From: Halobacillus salinarum
GTDB taxonomy: Bacteria > Bacillota > Bacilli > Bacillales > Halobacillaceae
Assembly (NCBI RefSeq): GCF_022919095.1
Contig: NZ_CP095073.1
Coordinates: 1,922,001 to 1,986,000, forward strand
Length of the DNA stretch: 64,000 bases
Reading direction: 5' to 3'
In this document: positions 57,485-64,000 of the stretch, piece after piece
How positions within the stretch are numbered: the first letter of the stretch is position 1
Layout of the letters: every line of letters begins with the position of its first letter
Program-made: the position numbers and the translations under genes
The notes under the pieces: generated by a model
The model's database searches: none
What the model saw: only the letters and a program-made list of their open reading frames with translations
Told to the model about the DNA's origin: nothing

Positions 57485-58306
57485 TTGCAAAAGCCCATAG
57501 GAGTCATTGATTCGGGGGTTGGCGGATTAACCGTAGCTAGAGAACTAATGCGCCAGCTCCCAAAAGAGAAATTAATATATTTGGGAGATACGAGAAGATG
57601 TCCATATGGACCGAGATCTGAAGAAGAAGTCAGACGATTTACGTGGCAGATGGTGAATCACTTACTGGAACACAATATTAAAATGCTGATCGTAGCATGT
57701 AACACCGCTACGGCTTATACGCTGGAAGAACTTCAGGAGAACTTGTCTATTCCGGTCATCGGTGTCATCCAGCCTGGTGCAAGAGCCGCAATTAAAGTCA
57801 GCCAAAATAAGCGTATCGGAGTAATTGGAACAGAAGGAACGATTGATAGTAATGCTTATCCACACGTGTTAAAGTCAATTGACCAAACAATCCGAGTAAA
57901 TGCTCTGGCTTGTCCGCTTCTTGTTCCGATGGTGGAAAATGGGCTGTTGGAGGGAGAGGCAGCTGAGGATATCGTTGCTCGTACACTCGCTCCATTAAAG
58001 GCGATGAATCATATTGATACATTGATATTAGGCTGTACCCATTATCCTTTGATTAAAAATCTCATTCAAAACGAGATGGGCAGCCATATCCAGGTCATCA
58101 GTTCAGGTGAAGAAACCGCAAGAGAAGCTAGTCTAATACTTGCTTATCATGGGTCGCTGGAAAGCGGAGGCGGACACTCCGTTCACGAATTTTATACGAC
58201 CGGTGATGTTGACAAGTTTAGAACGGTGGCAAACAGCTGGTTCGATGAGCCGGTTCTAGTATTAAAATTAGCCGAATTGGAACACGTAAAAAGCTCTGCT
58301 TATTAA
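57485..58306 (+). CDS. racE: Glutamate racemase
   Basis: RacE makes D-glutamate for peptidoglycan. The two catalytic cysteines are in VACNTATAYT and LGCTHYPLIK; the N-terminus shows IGVIDSGVGGLTVARE and LGDTRRCPYGPRS. The 273-aa protein starts at TTG 57485 after GAGGGA. A hairpin overlaps its stop codon. It follows ysmB after 18 bases. Confidence 0.96.
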   Translation: MQKPIGVIDSGVGGLTVARELMRQLPKEKLIYLGDTRRCPYGPRSEEEVRRFTWQMVNHLLEHNIKMLIVACNTATAYTLEELQENLSIPVIGVIQPGARAAIKVSQNKRIGVIGTEGTIDSNAYPHVLKSIDQTIRVNALACPLLVPMVENGLLEGEAAEDIVARTLAPLKAMNHIDTLILGCTHYPLIKNLIQNEMGSHIQVISSGEETAREASLILAYHGSLESGGGHSVHEFYTTGDVDKFRTVANSWFDEPVLVLKLAELEHVKSSAY

Positions 58307-58321
58307 AGGCGGGGCTTTTTA
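58291..58321 (+). terminator. Terminator overlapping the racE stop codon
   Basis: AAGCTCTGC (58291-58299) and GCGGGGCTT (58309-58317, two G-T pairs), then TTTT. The left arm encodes the last racE codons. Confidence 0.75.
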
Positions 58322-58427
58322 TATGGCAGCTGTTAATAAAATCAATGGTTATCACAGACTTAGCTGAACAAACTGCTAGTACTCTCTTCTGCTCTTGATA
58401 CAAATTGAGTGCTTTTAAAATTCTCTG

Positions 58428-58455
58428 GTCTATTCCTTTCGAGAGCTCGTATATA
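58428..58455 (+). promoter_or_regulatory. Possible sigma-E promoter of gerM
   Basis: GTCTATT (58428-58434) and CGTATATA (58448-58455), spacer 13, weakly resemble the sigma-E elements. gerM is a sigma-E gene in B. subtilis. Confidence 0.3.
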
Positions 58456-58487
58456 TGGTAGTACAAACCATCACAGGAGGGAATAGT

Positions 58488-59555
58488 ATGAAATCGCTCG
58501 GTATAAAGCCCTTATCAATTGCGGTCTTACTAAGTACAGGCTTACTATCTGGCTGTTTTTTTGAAGGTGAGCAGAGCTTAGAAAAAATGGATACTCCACC
58601 GGAGAATACTTCAGTTGATAGTAAATCTGATTCTGATAGCTCTACTGTAAAAGACAATGAAAATGCAGAAGGAGAATCGGCTGATAAAACAACAGCCCGC
58701 GACATTTATTTATTCGACTCCAACGGCATGGTTGTCCCGCAGACGCTGCAGCTTCCTCAATCTAAAGAAGTAGCAGCTCAAGCATTGGAATATATGGTGC
58801 AGGATGGACCGGTAACAGAACTTCTTCCACAAGGTTTTCAAGCCGTTCTGCCAGCGGGTACAGAAATTAAAGGAGTAAATCTTAAAGAAGATGGCACACT
58901 TGTTGTAGATGTGTCTAAAGAGTTTGAAGGCTATACTGCGGAAAACGAAGAAAAAATTCTCCAAGCAATGACGTTTACACTGACTCAATTTGACAATGTG
59001 GACCGGATTAAGTTGTGGATCAACGGGCATGAGCAAGCGACTATGCCGGTAAACGGAACTCCTATTTCAGAAGGTGTGTCCCGGACGAATGGAATTAACA
59101 TTCAAGTGGGAGAGCAGACAGATGTAGTAAACAGCAAGGCTGTTACCGTATATTTTCCATCCCAAAATGATCAGCAGGTTTACGAAGTGCCTGTAACGAC
59201 TCGTGTAAATAAAAGCGACAATGTTTACCAATCGGTAGTTAATGCCCTGCTGGATGGACCAGAATTGGGCACTTCGCTGCTCCAGCCTTTTAATGAGGAG
59301 GCAGAATTACTTGGAGCGGACTTAAAAGAAGGTGTCCTAACCTTAACATTTAACAAAGGAATTCTGAATGGCCAGGAGCCCCAGGCCATAGGTGAAGAGG
59401 CATTATCCAGTCTAGTGCTGACACTCACGGATATGGAAGACGTAGAAGCTGTTCAAGTAAAAGTAGACGGGGTTGATGAAGTATTTAATGAAGCCGGTGA
59501 AACGTTGGATAAACCTGTAACAAGAGCAGATCTCAGTGAAGAAAAAAGCGTCTGA
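58488..59555 (+). CDS. gerM: Sporulation lipoprotein GerM
   Basis: GerM is needed for normal sporulation and spore germination. The 355-aa protein has a lipoprotein signal ending LLSGC (Cys23), an acidic Ser/Asp-rich linker (about 30-75) and two GerMN domains (about 85-190 and 225-340), with repeated phrases such as LPQGFQAVLPAGTEIKGV and LLGADLKEGVLTLTFNKG. ATG 58488 follows AGGAGGG. GerM is reported to localise SpoIIQ/SpoIIIAG ring components, so it acts at the engulfment interface. It stands alone. Confidence 0.92.
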   Translation: MKSLGIKPLSIAVLLSTGLLSGCFFEGEQSLEKMDTPPENTSVDSKSDSDSSTVKDNENAEGESADKTTARDIYLFDSNGMVVPQTLQLPQSKEVAAQALEYMVQDGPVTELLPQGFQAVLPAGTEIKGVNLKEDGTLVVDVSKEFEGYTAENEEKILQAMTFTLTQFDNVDRIKLWINGHEQATMPVNGTPISEGVSRTNGINIQVGEQTDVVNSKAVTVYFPSQNDQQVYEVPVTTRVNKSDNVYQSVVNALLDGPELGTSLLQPFNEEAELLGADLKEGVLTLTFNKGILNGQEPQAIGEEALSSLVLTLTDMEDVEAVQVKVDGVDEVFNEAGETLDKPVTRADLSEEKSV

Positions 59556-59579
59556 TCATAAACAGCACCATAATAAATG

Positions 59580-59610
59580 AGGCCGCTATGAGTGTATAGC
59601 GGCTTTATTT
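59580..59610 (+). terminator. Terminator of gerM
   Basis: GCCGCTAT and ATAGCGGC with loop GAGTG, then TTTATTTG; A-rich on the left. Confidence 0.8.
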
Positions 59611-59715
59611 GTATGCCATGAAGTCGAACTTGGAGTAGGAATACTGACTACTCTGCACAATTAATGTATGTTAAGATGAGCAAGGATAAGGTGAAGTACA
59701 AGGAGGATGAACTCA

Positions 59716-60480
59716 TTGCGAAAAGACCGTAAAGTAAATGAATTAAGAACAGTAAAAATAGAAACAAACTATGTAAAGCATCCGGAGGGATCCGTGCTTA
59801 TAAGCTTTGGTGATACGAAAGTAATTTGTAATGCCAGTATTGAAGACCGGGTGCCGCCATTTTTGCGCAATCAGGGAAAAGGGTGGATAACTGCTGAATA
59901 TGCCATGCTTCCACGTGCTACGGAACAAAGAAATATTAGAGAATCTTCCAAAGGCAAAGTATCAGGACGGACAATGGAAATACAACGATTGATCGGGCGT
60001 GCTCTCCGTGCGGTTGTGGATCTAGACAAAATCGGCGAGCGTACACTTTGGATCGATTGTGATGTTATTCAGGCAGATGGGGGCACACGTACTGCTTCCA
60101 TAACAGGAGCCTTCGTGGCCGTCGTTATAGCGCTAGGGAAGCTGGTAGATAATAAAACGATTAAAGAACTTCCTGTAGAAGATTTTTTGACCGCTATTTC
60201 TGTAGGGGTCCTTCCTGATGGAAAGGAAATTCTGGATTTATGCTATGAAGAAGATAGTCAGGCCCATGTAGATATGAATGTGGTCATGACCGGAGCAGGT
60301 GAATTTGTAGAACTTCAAGGCACAGGTGAGGAAGCAACCTTCAGTATGACTCAGCTTCAAACGATGCTTTCTTTAGCGCAAGAAGGGGTAAATGATCTTG
60401 TGAAACTTCAAAAAGAAGCGATTGGCAAATGGGCCGAAGTTATTGAGAAAAGACAGACGGCAGGAGTTGCTGAAGAATGA
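59716..60480 (+). CDS. rph: Ribonuclease PH
   Basis: Rph trims tRNA 3' ends phosphorolytically. The 254-aa protein shows [59 protein letters not shown] and the catalytic [24 protein letters not shown] directly abuts an ATG at 59707, too close to work, so TTG 59716 (9 bases away, giving [11 protein letters not shown]) is the likely start. It overlaps ysnA by four bases. Confidence 0.95.
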   Translation: MRKDRKVNELRTVKIETNYVKHPEGSVLISFGDTKVICNASIEDRVPPFLRNQGKGWITAEYAMLPRATEQRNIRESSKGKVSGRTMEIQRLIGRALRAVVDLDKIGERTLWIDCDVIQADGGTRTASITGAFVAVVIALGKLVDNKTIKELPVEDFLTAISVGVLPDGKEILDLCYEEDSQAHVDMNVVMTGAGEFVELQGTGEEATFSMTQLQTMLSLAQEGVNDLVKLQKEAIGKWAEVIEKRQTAGVAEE

Positions 60481-61076
60481 TGAAAGAGTTGATTGTGGCG
60501 ACTAAAAACAGCGGAAAAGCAGCCGAATTCAGGGAGATGTTTTCTAAATACACTATTGAGGTGAAATCTTTGCTGGATTTTGATGACCCCGTTAATGATA
60601 TCGAAGAAACAGGAACATCTTTTGAAGAAAATGCCGCTATTAAATCTGAAGCTATATGCTCAAAGTTTAACGTTCCAGTTTTAGCAGATGATTCTGGCCT
60701 TGTAATTGACGCACTTAACGGGGAACCTGGAGTTTATTCTGCCCGTTATGCTGGAGAAGAAAAGGATGACCAAAAAAATATTGAAAAGGTTATGGCAAAG
60801 CTTAAGGATGTACCTGAGAATGATCGTACTGCCAGGTTTATATGTGCGATTGCCGTTTCCCGTCCTGATAAAGAAACTTTTATTAAAGTAGGAAAATGCG
60901 AGGGAAGCATCGCATTAGAGGAACGAGGAAATCATGGATTTGGTTACGATCCAATTTTTATACCTAACGGATCAAACAGGACGTTAGCGGAACATACTCC
61001 AGAAGAAAAGAATTCCATCAGTCATAGGAAAAATGCTATTCTACAAGTAGAAGGCTGGTTAAAAGCTCAATCTTAA
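60477..61076 (+). CDS. ysnA: XTP/dITP diphosphatase YsnA
   Basis: YsnA (RdgB/Ham1 family) removes non-canonical purine nucleotides such as dITP and XTP. The 199-aa protein has [46 protein letters not shown] and GHFGYDPIF-like [11 protein letters not shown]. Its ATG overlaps the rph stop codon (ATGATGA), so translation is coupled. Confidence 0.95.
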   Translation: MMKELIVATKNSGKAAEFREMFSKYTIEVKSLLDFDDPVNDIEETGTSFEENAAIKSEAICSKFNVPVLADDSGLVIDALNGEPGVYSARYAGEEKDDQKNIEKVMAKLKDVPENDRTARFICAIAVSRPDKETFIKVGKCEGSIALEERGNHGFGYDPIFIPNGSNRTLAEHTPEEKNSISHRKNAILQVEGWLKAQS

Positions 61077-61091
61077 ACGAGGTGATCCCAT

Positions 61092-61619
61092 ATGCCAAAG
61101 GTATTAATCATCAGTGACAGTCATGGACTTACTGCCGAGCTGGACAGTATTAAAAAACGTCATGAAAAAGAGACAGCAGCAATGATCCATTGTGGTGATT
61201 CAGAATTGGAAAGTGATGACAACCACCTGGAAGGTTTTTATTATGCGAAAGGTAATTGTGATTTCGATCCAGAAATGAAGGATGAGCAGGTAGTGCGAGT
61301 AGGGGAATTGACGATTTTTGCTACACACGGCCATCTGTTCCAAATCAAATCCACTTTAATGCCGCTTTCGTACAGAGCCGAAGAAGCAGGGGCACAGGTA
61401 GCATGTTTTGGACATTCCCATATGGCGGCAGCAGAGAAAGTAAAAGACAAGCTGTTTATAAACCCGGGAAGTTGTCATCTGCCAAGAGACCGGAAGGAAC
61501 CAACTTACGCTATACTGGAATGGGAGTCGCTTGCTCATGTTGAGGTTCAATTTTATCATGTTACTGGTGAACCTATCCCTGAACTTAAGATGGAAACTTC
61601 ACTTACAGCAAAGTTTTAA
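61092..61619 (+). CDS. ysnB: YfcE/YsnB-type metallophosphoesterase
   Basis: A 175-aa phosphodiesterase of the MJ0936/YfcE family. Metal ligands are visible in ISDSHG, HCGDSE, KGNCD, ATHGH and FGHSHMA. Natural substrate unknown. GAGGTGAT precedes the ATG. It is the last gene of rph-ysnA-ysnB, and the end of its coding region forms a long palindrome. Confidence 0.92.
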   Translation: MPKVLIISDSHGLTAELDSIKKRHEKETAAMIHCGDSELESDDNHLEGFYYAKGNCDFDPEMKDEQVVRVGELTIFATHGHLFQIKSTLMPLSYRAEEAGAQVACFGHSHMAAAEKVKDKLFINPGSCHLPRDRKEPTYAILEWESLAHVEVQFYHVTGEPIPELKMETSLTAKF

Positions 61620-61634
61620 AACTTTGCTGTAAGT
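61601..61634. repeat. 34-nt perfect palindrome over the ysnB stop
   Basis: Two 17-base arms with no spacer (61601-61617 and 61618-61634) contain the last codons and the stop. No T run follows; instead the tRNA promoter begins five bases later. Confidence 0.85.
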
Positions 61635-61638
61635 CCTG

Positions 61639-61667
61639 TTGACAAATGAGGAAGAACTTACTATAAT
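61639..61667 (+). promoter_or_regulatory. tRNA promoter
   Basis: Perfect consensus TTGACA (61639-61644) and TATAAT (61662-61667) with a 17-base spacer, 32 bases before the tRNA-Gly. Confidence 0.9.
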
Positions 61668-61699
61668 GAATCTTGTCCGCTAAAAGAGAGTTCTTACCT

Positions 61700-61773
61700 G
61701 CGGGTGTAGTTTAATGGTAAAACCTCAGCCTTCCAAGCTGATGACGAGGGTTCGATTCCCTTCACCCGCTCCA
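61700..61773 (+). tRNA. tRNA-Gly (anticodon TCC)
   Basis: Acceptor arms GCGGGTG/CACCCGC, anticodon stem TCAGC/GCTGA with loop CTTCCAA and anticodon TCC at 61732-61734, T loop TTCGATT. The CCA end is encoded (61771-61773). It reads GGA/GGG. Confidence 0.97.
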
Positions 61774-61792
61774 TACATATTTAGTATTTATT

Positions 61793-61866
61793 GTCCCAGT
61801 AGCTCAGCAGGATAGAGCAACAGCCTTCTAAGCTGTGGGTCGGGAGTTCGAATCTCTCCTGGGACG
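61793..61866 (+). tRNA. tRNA-Arg (anticodon TCT)
   Basis: Acceptor arms GTCCCAG/CTGGGAC, anticodon stem ACAGC/GCTGT with loop CTTCTAA and anticodon TCT at 61827-61829, T loop TTCGAAT, discriminator G. CCA is not encoded (CTA follows). It reads AGA/AGG and shares the promoter with tRNA-Gly. Confidence 0.97.
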
Positions 61867-61877
61867 CTAACCTAACA

Positions 61878-61919
61878 AACGCTGAATTTCTTGTATATCA
61901 AGAAATTCAGCGTTTTTCT
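61878..61919 (+). terminator. Terminator of the tRNA unit
   Basis: A 16-bp perfect stem (61878-61893 with 61899-61914), loop TATAT, then a T run. Confidence 0.92.
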
Positions 61920-62028
61920 TTGCTTAAGAAGATTTCGGTAGTATATTAATATTCTTCCATTTATTCGGTGTTTCTCCTTATTAATTGTTATCTAATAAGC
62001 ATTAGTTGAGCATAAAGAGGGGGTAAAT

Positions 62029-62106
62029 ATGAAAAATATCACAATTAAATGGAACTTATTTCTTGATAACGTTTTACTTTACTATATTAAAAATGTAAAA
62101 TGGTGA
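62029..62106 (+). CDS. Putative 25-aa peptide
   Basis: MKNITIKWNLFLDNVLLYYI followed by KNVKW. AGAGGGGG ends five bases before the ATG, better than many real sites in this window. The peptide is rich in hydrophobic and aromatic residues with basic ends. It lies alone between the tRNA terminator and the HD-GYP gene. It may be a leader or small membrane-active peptide; coding status is unproven. Confidence 0.35.
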   Translation: MKNITIKWNLFLDNVLLYYIKNVKW

Positions 62107-62203
62107 AAAGATTAGTCGAATAATGGAAAGGGTGATTAAGGCAGTATTTTCAAACGAAAAGCTTTCCTTTGTCTATTAATTTTATAGAAGGAGTGGTAAG
62201 CAA

Positions 62204-63082
62204 ATGAAAACCTATACCTTAGAAGAACTTTCAGCCCGTGTAGAGAAAAGTCCAGCTATAATTGAAAAGTGGTTTGAAGAACTTGAGGAAAGGTTAAACC
62301 ACAATATTATAATTAATGATAAAGGCGAAGCACAGTATTTTGAGAAAGATTTAGAGATTATTTACTGTATTTCAAGAAAGAGAGAAGAGAGGGAGACTTT
62401 TGAGTCAATTTTTAAGTATTTGGAGAAACACTTTAAGCCTAGATCTGCTTTAAAAAAAGAGATGTCAAATGAAGAAGAGAATTCGTTAACTGAATGGGGG
62501 CGTGACCCAGAAAGTTTATTTTACGAAATTGCCCAGGACAATGAAATAATACAAATATTTAAATATCATTCACTTCGCGTAATGTTTTTATCCAGTGCTC
62601 TGGCAAGAAGAACGGGCTGCTATGATGAAGATTTGCGTATTGCTGCTCTTTTACATGACATAGGCAAGATGGGGCTTTCAAAAAATATTTTATTAAAATC
62701 GACTAAATTAAGTGATTTGGAGTACACCATTATCCAAAGTCATGCCCATATAGGGAATACTATCGTTAGAAAACACTTAGGGTTAACGAGAGCCGCTAGA
62801 TTTGTCCGTGATCATCACGAAAGATGGGATGGAACGGGATATCCCCGGCGATTATTGGGAGATGAGATCTCCCTCCAGGGGCGGATAATTGGCATTTGTG
62901 ATACTTATGATACAATGACGATTGACCAGCGGAATTATAAGAAAAACACGTTGACTCAAGAGGAAGCATTCAGAGAGTTAAAGAAACATTCCTGGACTCA
63001 ATTTGATGGGAATTTAGTTTCAATATTTATGGATATCATGGACGAAATCACCATTCCAGAGTATATGTTGAAAGAAATTTAA
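62204..63082 (+). CDS. HTH (MerR/RacA-like) - HD-GYP fusion protein
   Basis: A 292-aa cytosolic protein. The N-terminus (about 1-75) resembles a MerR/RacA-type DNA-binding helix-turn-helix: YTLEELSARVEKSPAIIEKW, then a tyrosine-phenylalanine strand YFEKDLEII. After a charged linker comes an HD-GYP domain with H122, HDIGK at 151-155, HAH at 180-182, HHERWDGTGYP at 204-214 and D233, so all metal ligands and the GYP motif are intact. HD-GYP proteins usually hydrolyse cyclic di-GMP. No receiver, membrane helix or GGDEF is present. AAGGAGTGG precedes the ATG. It is a single gene outside the conserved block, so probably accessory. The DNA-binding role is inference. Confidence 0.85.
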   Translation: MKTYTLEELSARVEKSPAIIEKWFEELEERLNHNIIINDKGEAQYFEKDLEIIYCISRKREERETFESIFKYLEKHFKPRSALKKEMSNEEENSLTEWGRDPESLFYEIAQDNEIIQIFKYHSLRVMFLSSALARRTGCYDEDLRIAALLHDIGKMGLSKNILLKSTKLSDLEYTIIQSHAHIGNTIVRKHLGLTRAARFVRDHHERWDGTGYPRRLLGDEISLQGRIIGICDTYDTMTIDQRNYKKNTLTQEEAFRELKKHSWTQFDGNLVSIFMDIMDEITIPEYMLKEI

Positions 63083-63144
63083 CCATCTATATCACTTCCA
63101 CTCATTACGAATAGAGAACTGATCCATTTGGATATGGTCTTCTA

Positions 63145-63193
63145 TAAACTAAACGATGGTATTATACAGCGTATAATACCATCGTTTAGTTTA
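63145..63193. repeat. Long perfect inverted repeat
   Basis: Two 23-base arms (63145-63167 and 63171-63193) around AGC, with no mismatch. It lies between the HD-GYP gene and a convergent membrane protein gene, so it may be a shared terminator, though the tail is only TTTAATTG. Confidence 0.85.
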
Positions 63194-63276
63194 ATTGTTA
63201 GGGAAAACACATGAACTTGTCCAGATAGGCTTTCTTCCGCATTGAGCAGAAGACTTGGAAAAGCTCAGTAGCAGGT

Positions 63277-63501
63277 TCAAATAAAAAGGGTGGTGATATG
63301 TGTGGCTAAAAGGGACAAGAGGACGATGCCCCAATGAATTTTATAAGTGAGGTGGGTAGTCAAATGATGAATCACTAATACTTCAATCGTAAGCAGCATA
63401 ATTAAAATAAAATTGCTGATAGCTGTTTCTTTAAAGAACTGTTCATAGCCTATAAAAGTAGTCAGCATTATCATAAGTTGTAAGTAAAGGCATAAGTACA
63501 T
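63277..63501 (-). CDS. Small hypothetical membrane protein
   Basis: A 74-aa protein with about three hydrophobic segments (near residues 4-18, 28-45 and 57-73) and several His residues (HHLTTHLTYKIHWG). On the minus strand AAAGGAG lies seven bases before the ATG at 63501, which supports real translation. I recognise no family. It converges with the HD-GYP gene. Confidence 0.6.
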   Translation of the reverse strand: MYLCLYLQLMIMLTTFIGYEQFFKETAISNFILIMLLTIEVLVIHHLTTHLTYKIHWGIVLLSLLATHITTLFI

Positions 63502-63632
63502 CTAATTCTCCTTTATTTAAAAAATAACATACCTAGAATTTTTTCTATATGACCATTCTCTTTTTAATGAAGGGGGCAGTGTTGACTGTTTGTATTCTAA
63601 GAGTGATCTTACGATAAGTTCCTAAAATAACA

Positions 63633-63657
63633 AAACGACAGGGAGTTCCTGTCGTTT
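63633..63657 (-). terminator. Terminator of the YjcZ-type gene
   Basis: AAACGACAGG and CCTGTCGTTT with loop GAGTT. On the minus strand it is followed by TTTTGTTATTTT. Confidence 0.75.
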
Positions 63658-63678
63658 AAAAAAGGCTTTGCTCTGTAC

Positions 63679-63786
63679 TTAGTAATAAACTGCTGCACCT
63701 ATAATAATCAAAAGAATAAATAACACTAATATTAATACAAATCCACCTGCGTATCCATATCCGCCACAACCACAGCCACAACTCAT
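63679..63786 (-). CDS. YjcZ-family sporulation peptide
   Basis: A 35-aa protein, MSCGCGCGGYGYAGGFVLIL followed by a hydrophobic tail ending GAAVYY. The Gly/Cys/Tyr-rich head and single C-terminal helix are the YjcZ signature. Members are tiny, spore-associated and of unknown function. AAGGTGG precedes the ATG on the minus strand. A second copy begins at the window edge. Confidence 0.9.
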   Translation of the reverse strand: MSCGCGCGGYGYAGGFVLILVLFILLIIIGAAVYY

Positions 63787-63897
63787 AACATTCACCACCT
63801 TTTCCTCTCTGTCTGTATCATATGCCTAGTGAATGACAACGGGAAGGCGTATGCCCATTCCGAGATTAACTATGGATCAGTCGTTGGAATTTTATGC

Positions 63898-63913
63898 CAG
63901 GGCAAGAGCCCTG
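63898..63913 (-). terminator. Hairpin after the second YjcZ-type gene
   Basis: CAGGGC and GCCCTG with loop AAGA, without a strong T run; weak terminator or spacer hairpin. Confidence 0.35.
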
Positions 63914-63942
63914 ACAAAATATTTATGGGGTTCTAAAAAATT

Positions 63943-64000
63943 TTATAACCAAGCGGCACCAACGATGATAAGCAGGATAAACAACACTACAATTAGCGCG
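63943..64000 (-). CDS. YjcZ-family peptide (partial, runs off the window)
   Basis: Minus-strand C-terminal fragment reading ALIVVLFILLIIVGAAWL and a stop at 63943. It matches the hydrophobic tail of the neighbouring 35-aa YjcZ protein. The 5' part lies beyond base 64000. Confidence 0.8.
   Translation of the reverse strand, partial: ALIVVLFILLIIVGAAWL

Noticed and set aside
61700-61866. tRNA-linked integration site
   Set aside because: The tRNAs are next to accessory genes, but I find no integrase and no repeat of a tRNA 3' end in the window.
63304-63339. 11-codon ORF starting GTG after GGTGGTGAT
   Set aside because: Too short to support, and it overlaps the better-supported minus-strand membrane protein gene.

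Overview
This 64 kb window is a chromosomal core segment of a spore-forming, low-to-moderate GC Firmicute of the Bacillaceae. The gene order follows the Bacillus subtilis pfkA-to-ysnB region almost gene for gene: pfkA, pyk, fxsA, ytvI, citZ, icd, mdh, phoPR, polA, mutM, ytaF, coaE, gapB, speD, nrdR, dnaB, dnaI, ytxC, thrS, infC, rpmI, rplT, ysdAB, ysdC, sspI, ysgA, pheST, rnhC, zapA, yshB, polX, mutS2, yshE, lcfA, fadR, fadB, etfBA, trxA, uvrC, yslB, sdhCAB, gerE, ysmB, racE, gerM, rph, ysnA, ysnB. Sporulation genes (sspI, gerE, gerM, ytaF, ytxC, YjcZ-type peptides) confirm an endospore former. The protein flavour suggests the Halobacillus/Virgibacillus side of the family, but I cannot fix the genus from sequence alone. 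I see no IS element, prophage or CRISPR array.

Layout. 1-8.8 kb: lower glycolysis and TCA entry (pfkA-pyk; citZ-icd-mdh). 9-18.5 kb: phosphate two-component system, DNA polymerase I and repair, coenzyme A synthesis, gluconeogenic gapB with two CcpN-type operators, and speD behind a long structured leader. 18.6-36 kb: replication initiation (nrdR-dnaB-dnaI) and translation genes, each with its expected RNA control: T-box leaders before thrS and pheST, and an L20 leader before infC-rpmI-rplT. 36-42 kb: cell division (zapA) and DNA maintenance (polX, mutS2). 42-47 kb: fatty-acid degradation (lcfA; fadR-fadB-etfB-etfA with a perfect FadR box). 47-53.5 kb: trxA, uvrC and succinate dehydrogenase. 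53.5-61.6 kb: a ComP/ComA-like pair inserted before gerE, then racE-gerM-rph-ysnA-ysnB. 61.7-64 kb: two tRNA genes, then an accessory tail with an HTH/HD-GYP fusion protein, small membrane proteins and YjcZ peptides.

Four conserved genes (ytvI, citZ, phoR, etfB) are interrupted by five single-base deletions. Four of these lie in G (or C) runs one base too short for the frame. I read this as a homopolymer undercall problem in the underlying sequence rather than real gene decay, and I annotate these genes as single, frame-broken CDSs.

I found no clearly new large system. The candidates most worth a second look are the HTH-HD-GYP fusion (62204-63082), the speD leader RNA with two possible anti-Shine-Dalgarno pairings, the ComPA pair that lacks adjacent comQX, the long perfect inverted repeat at 63145-63193, and two small ORFs with good ribosome binding sites.
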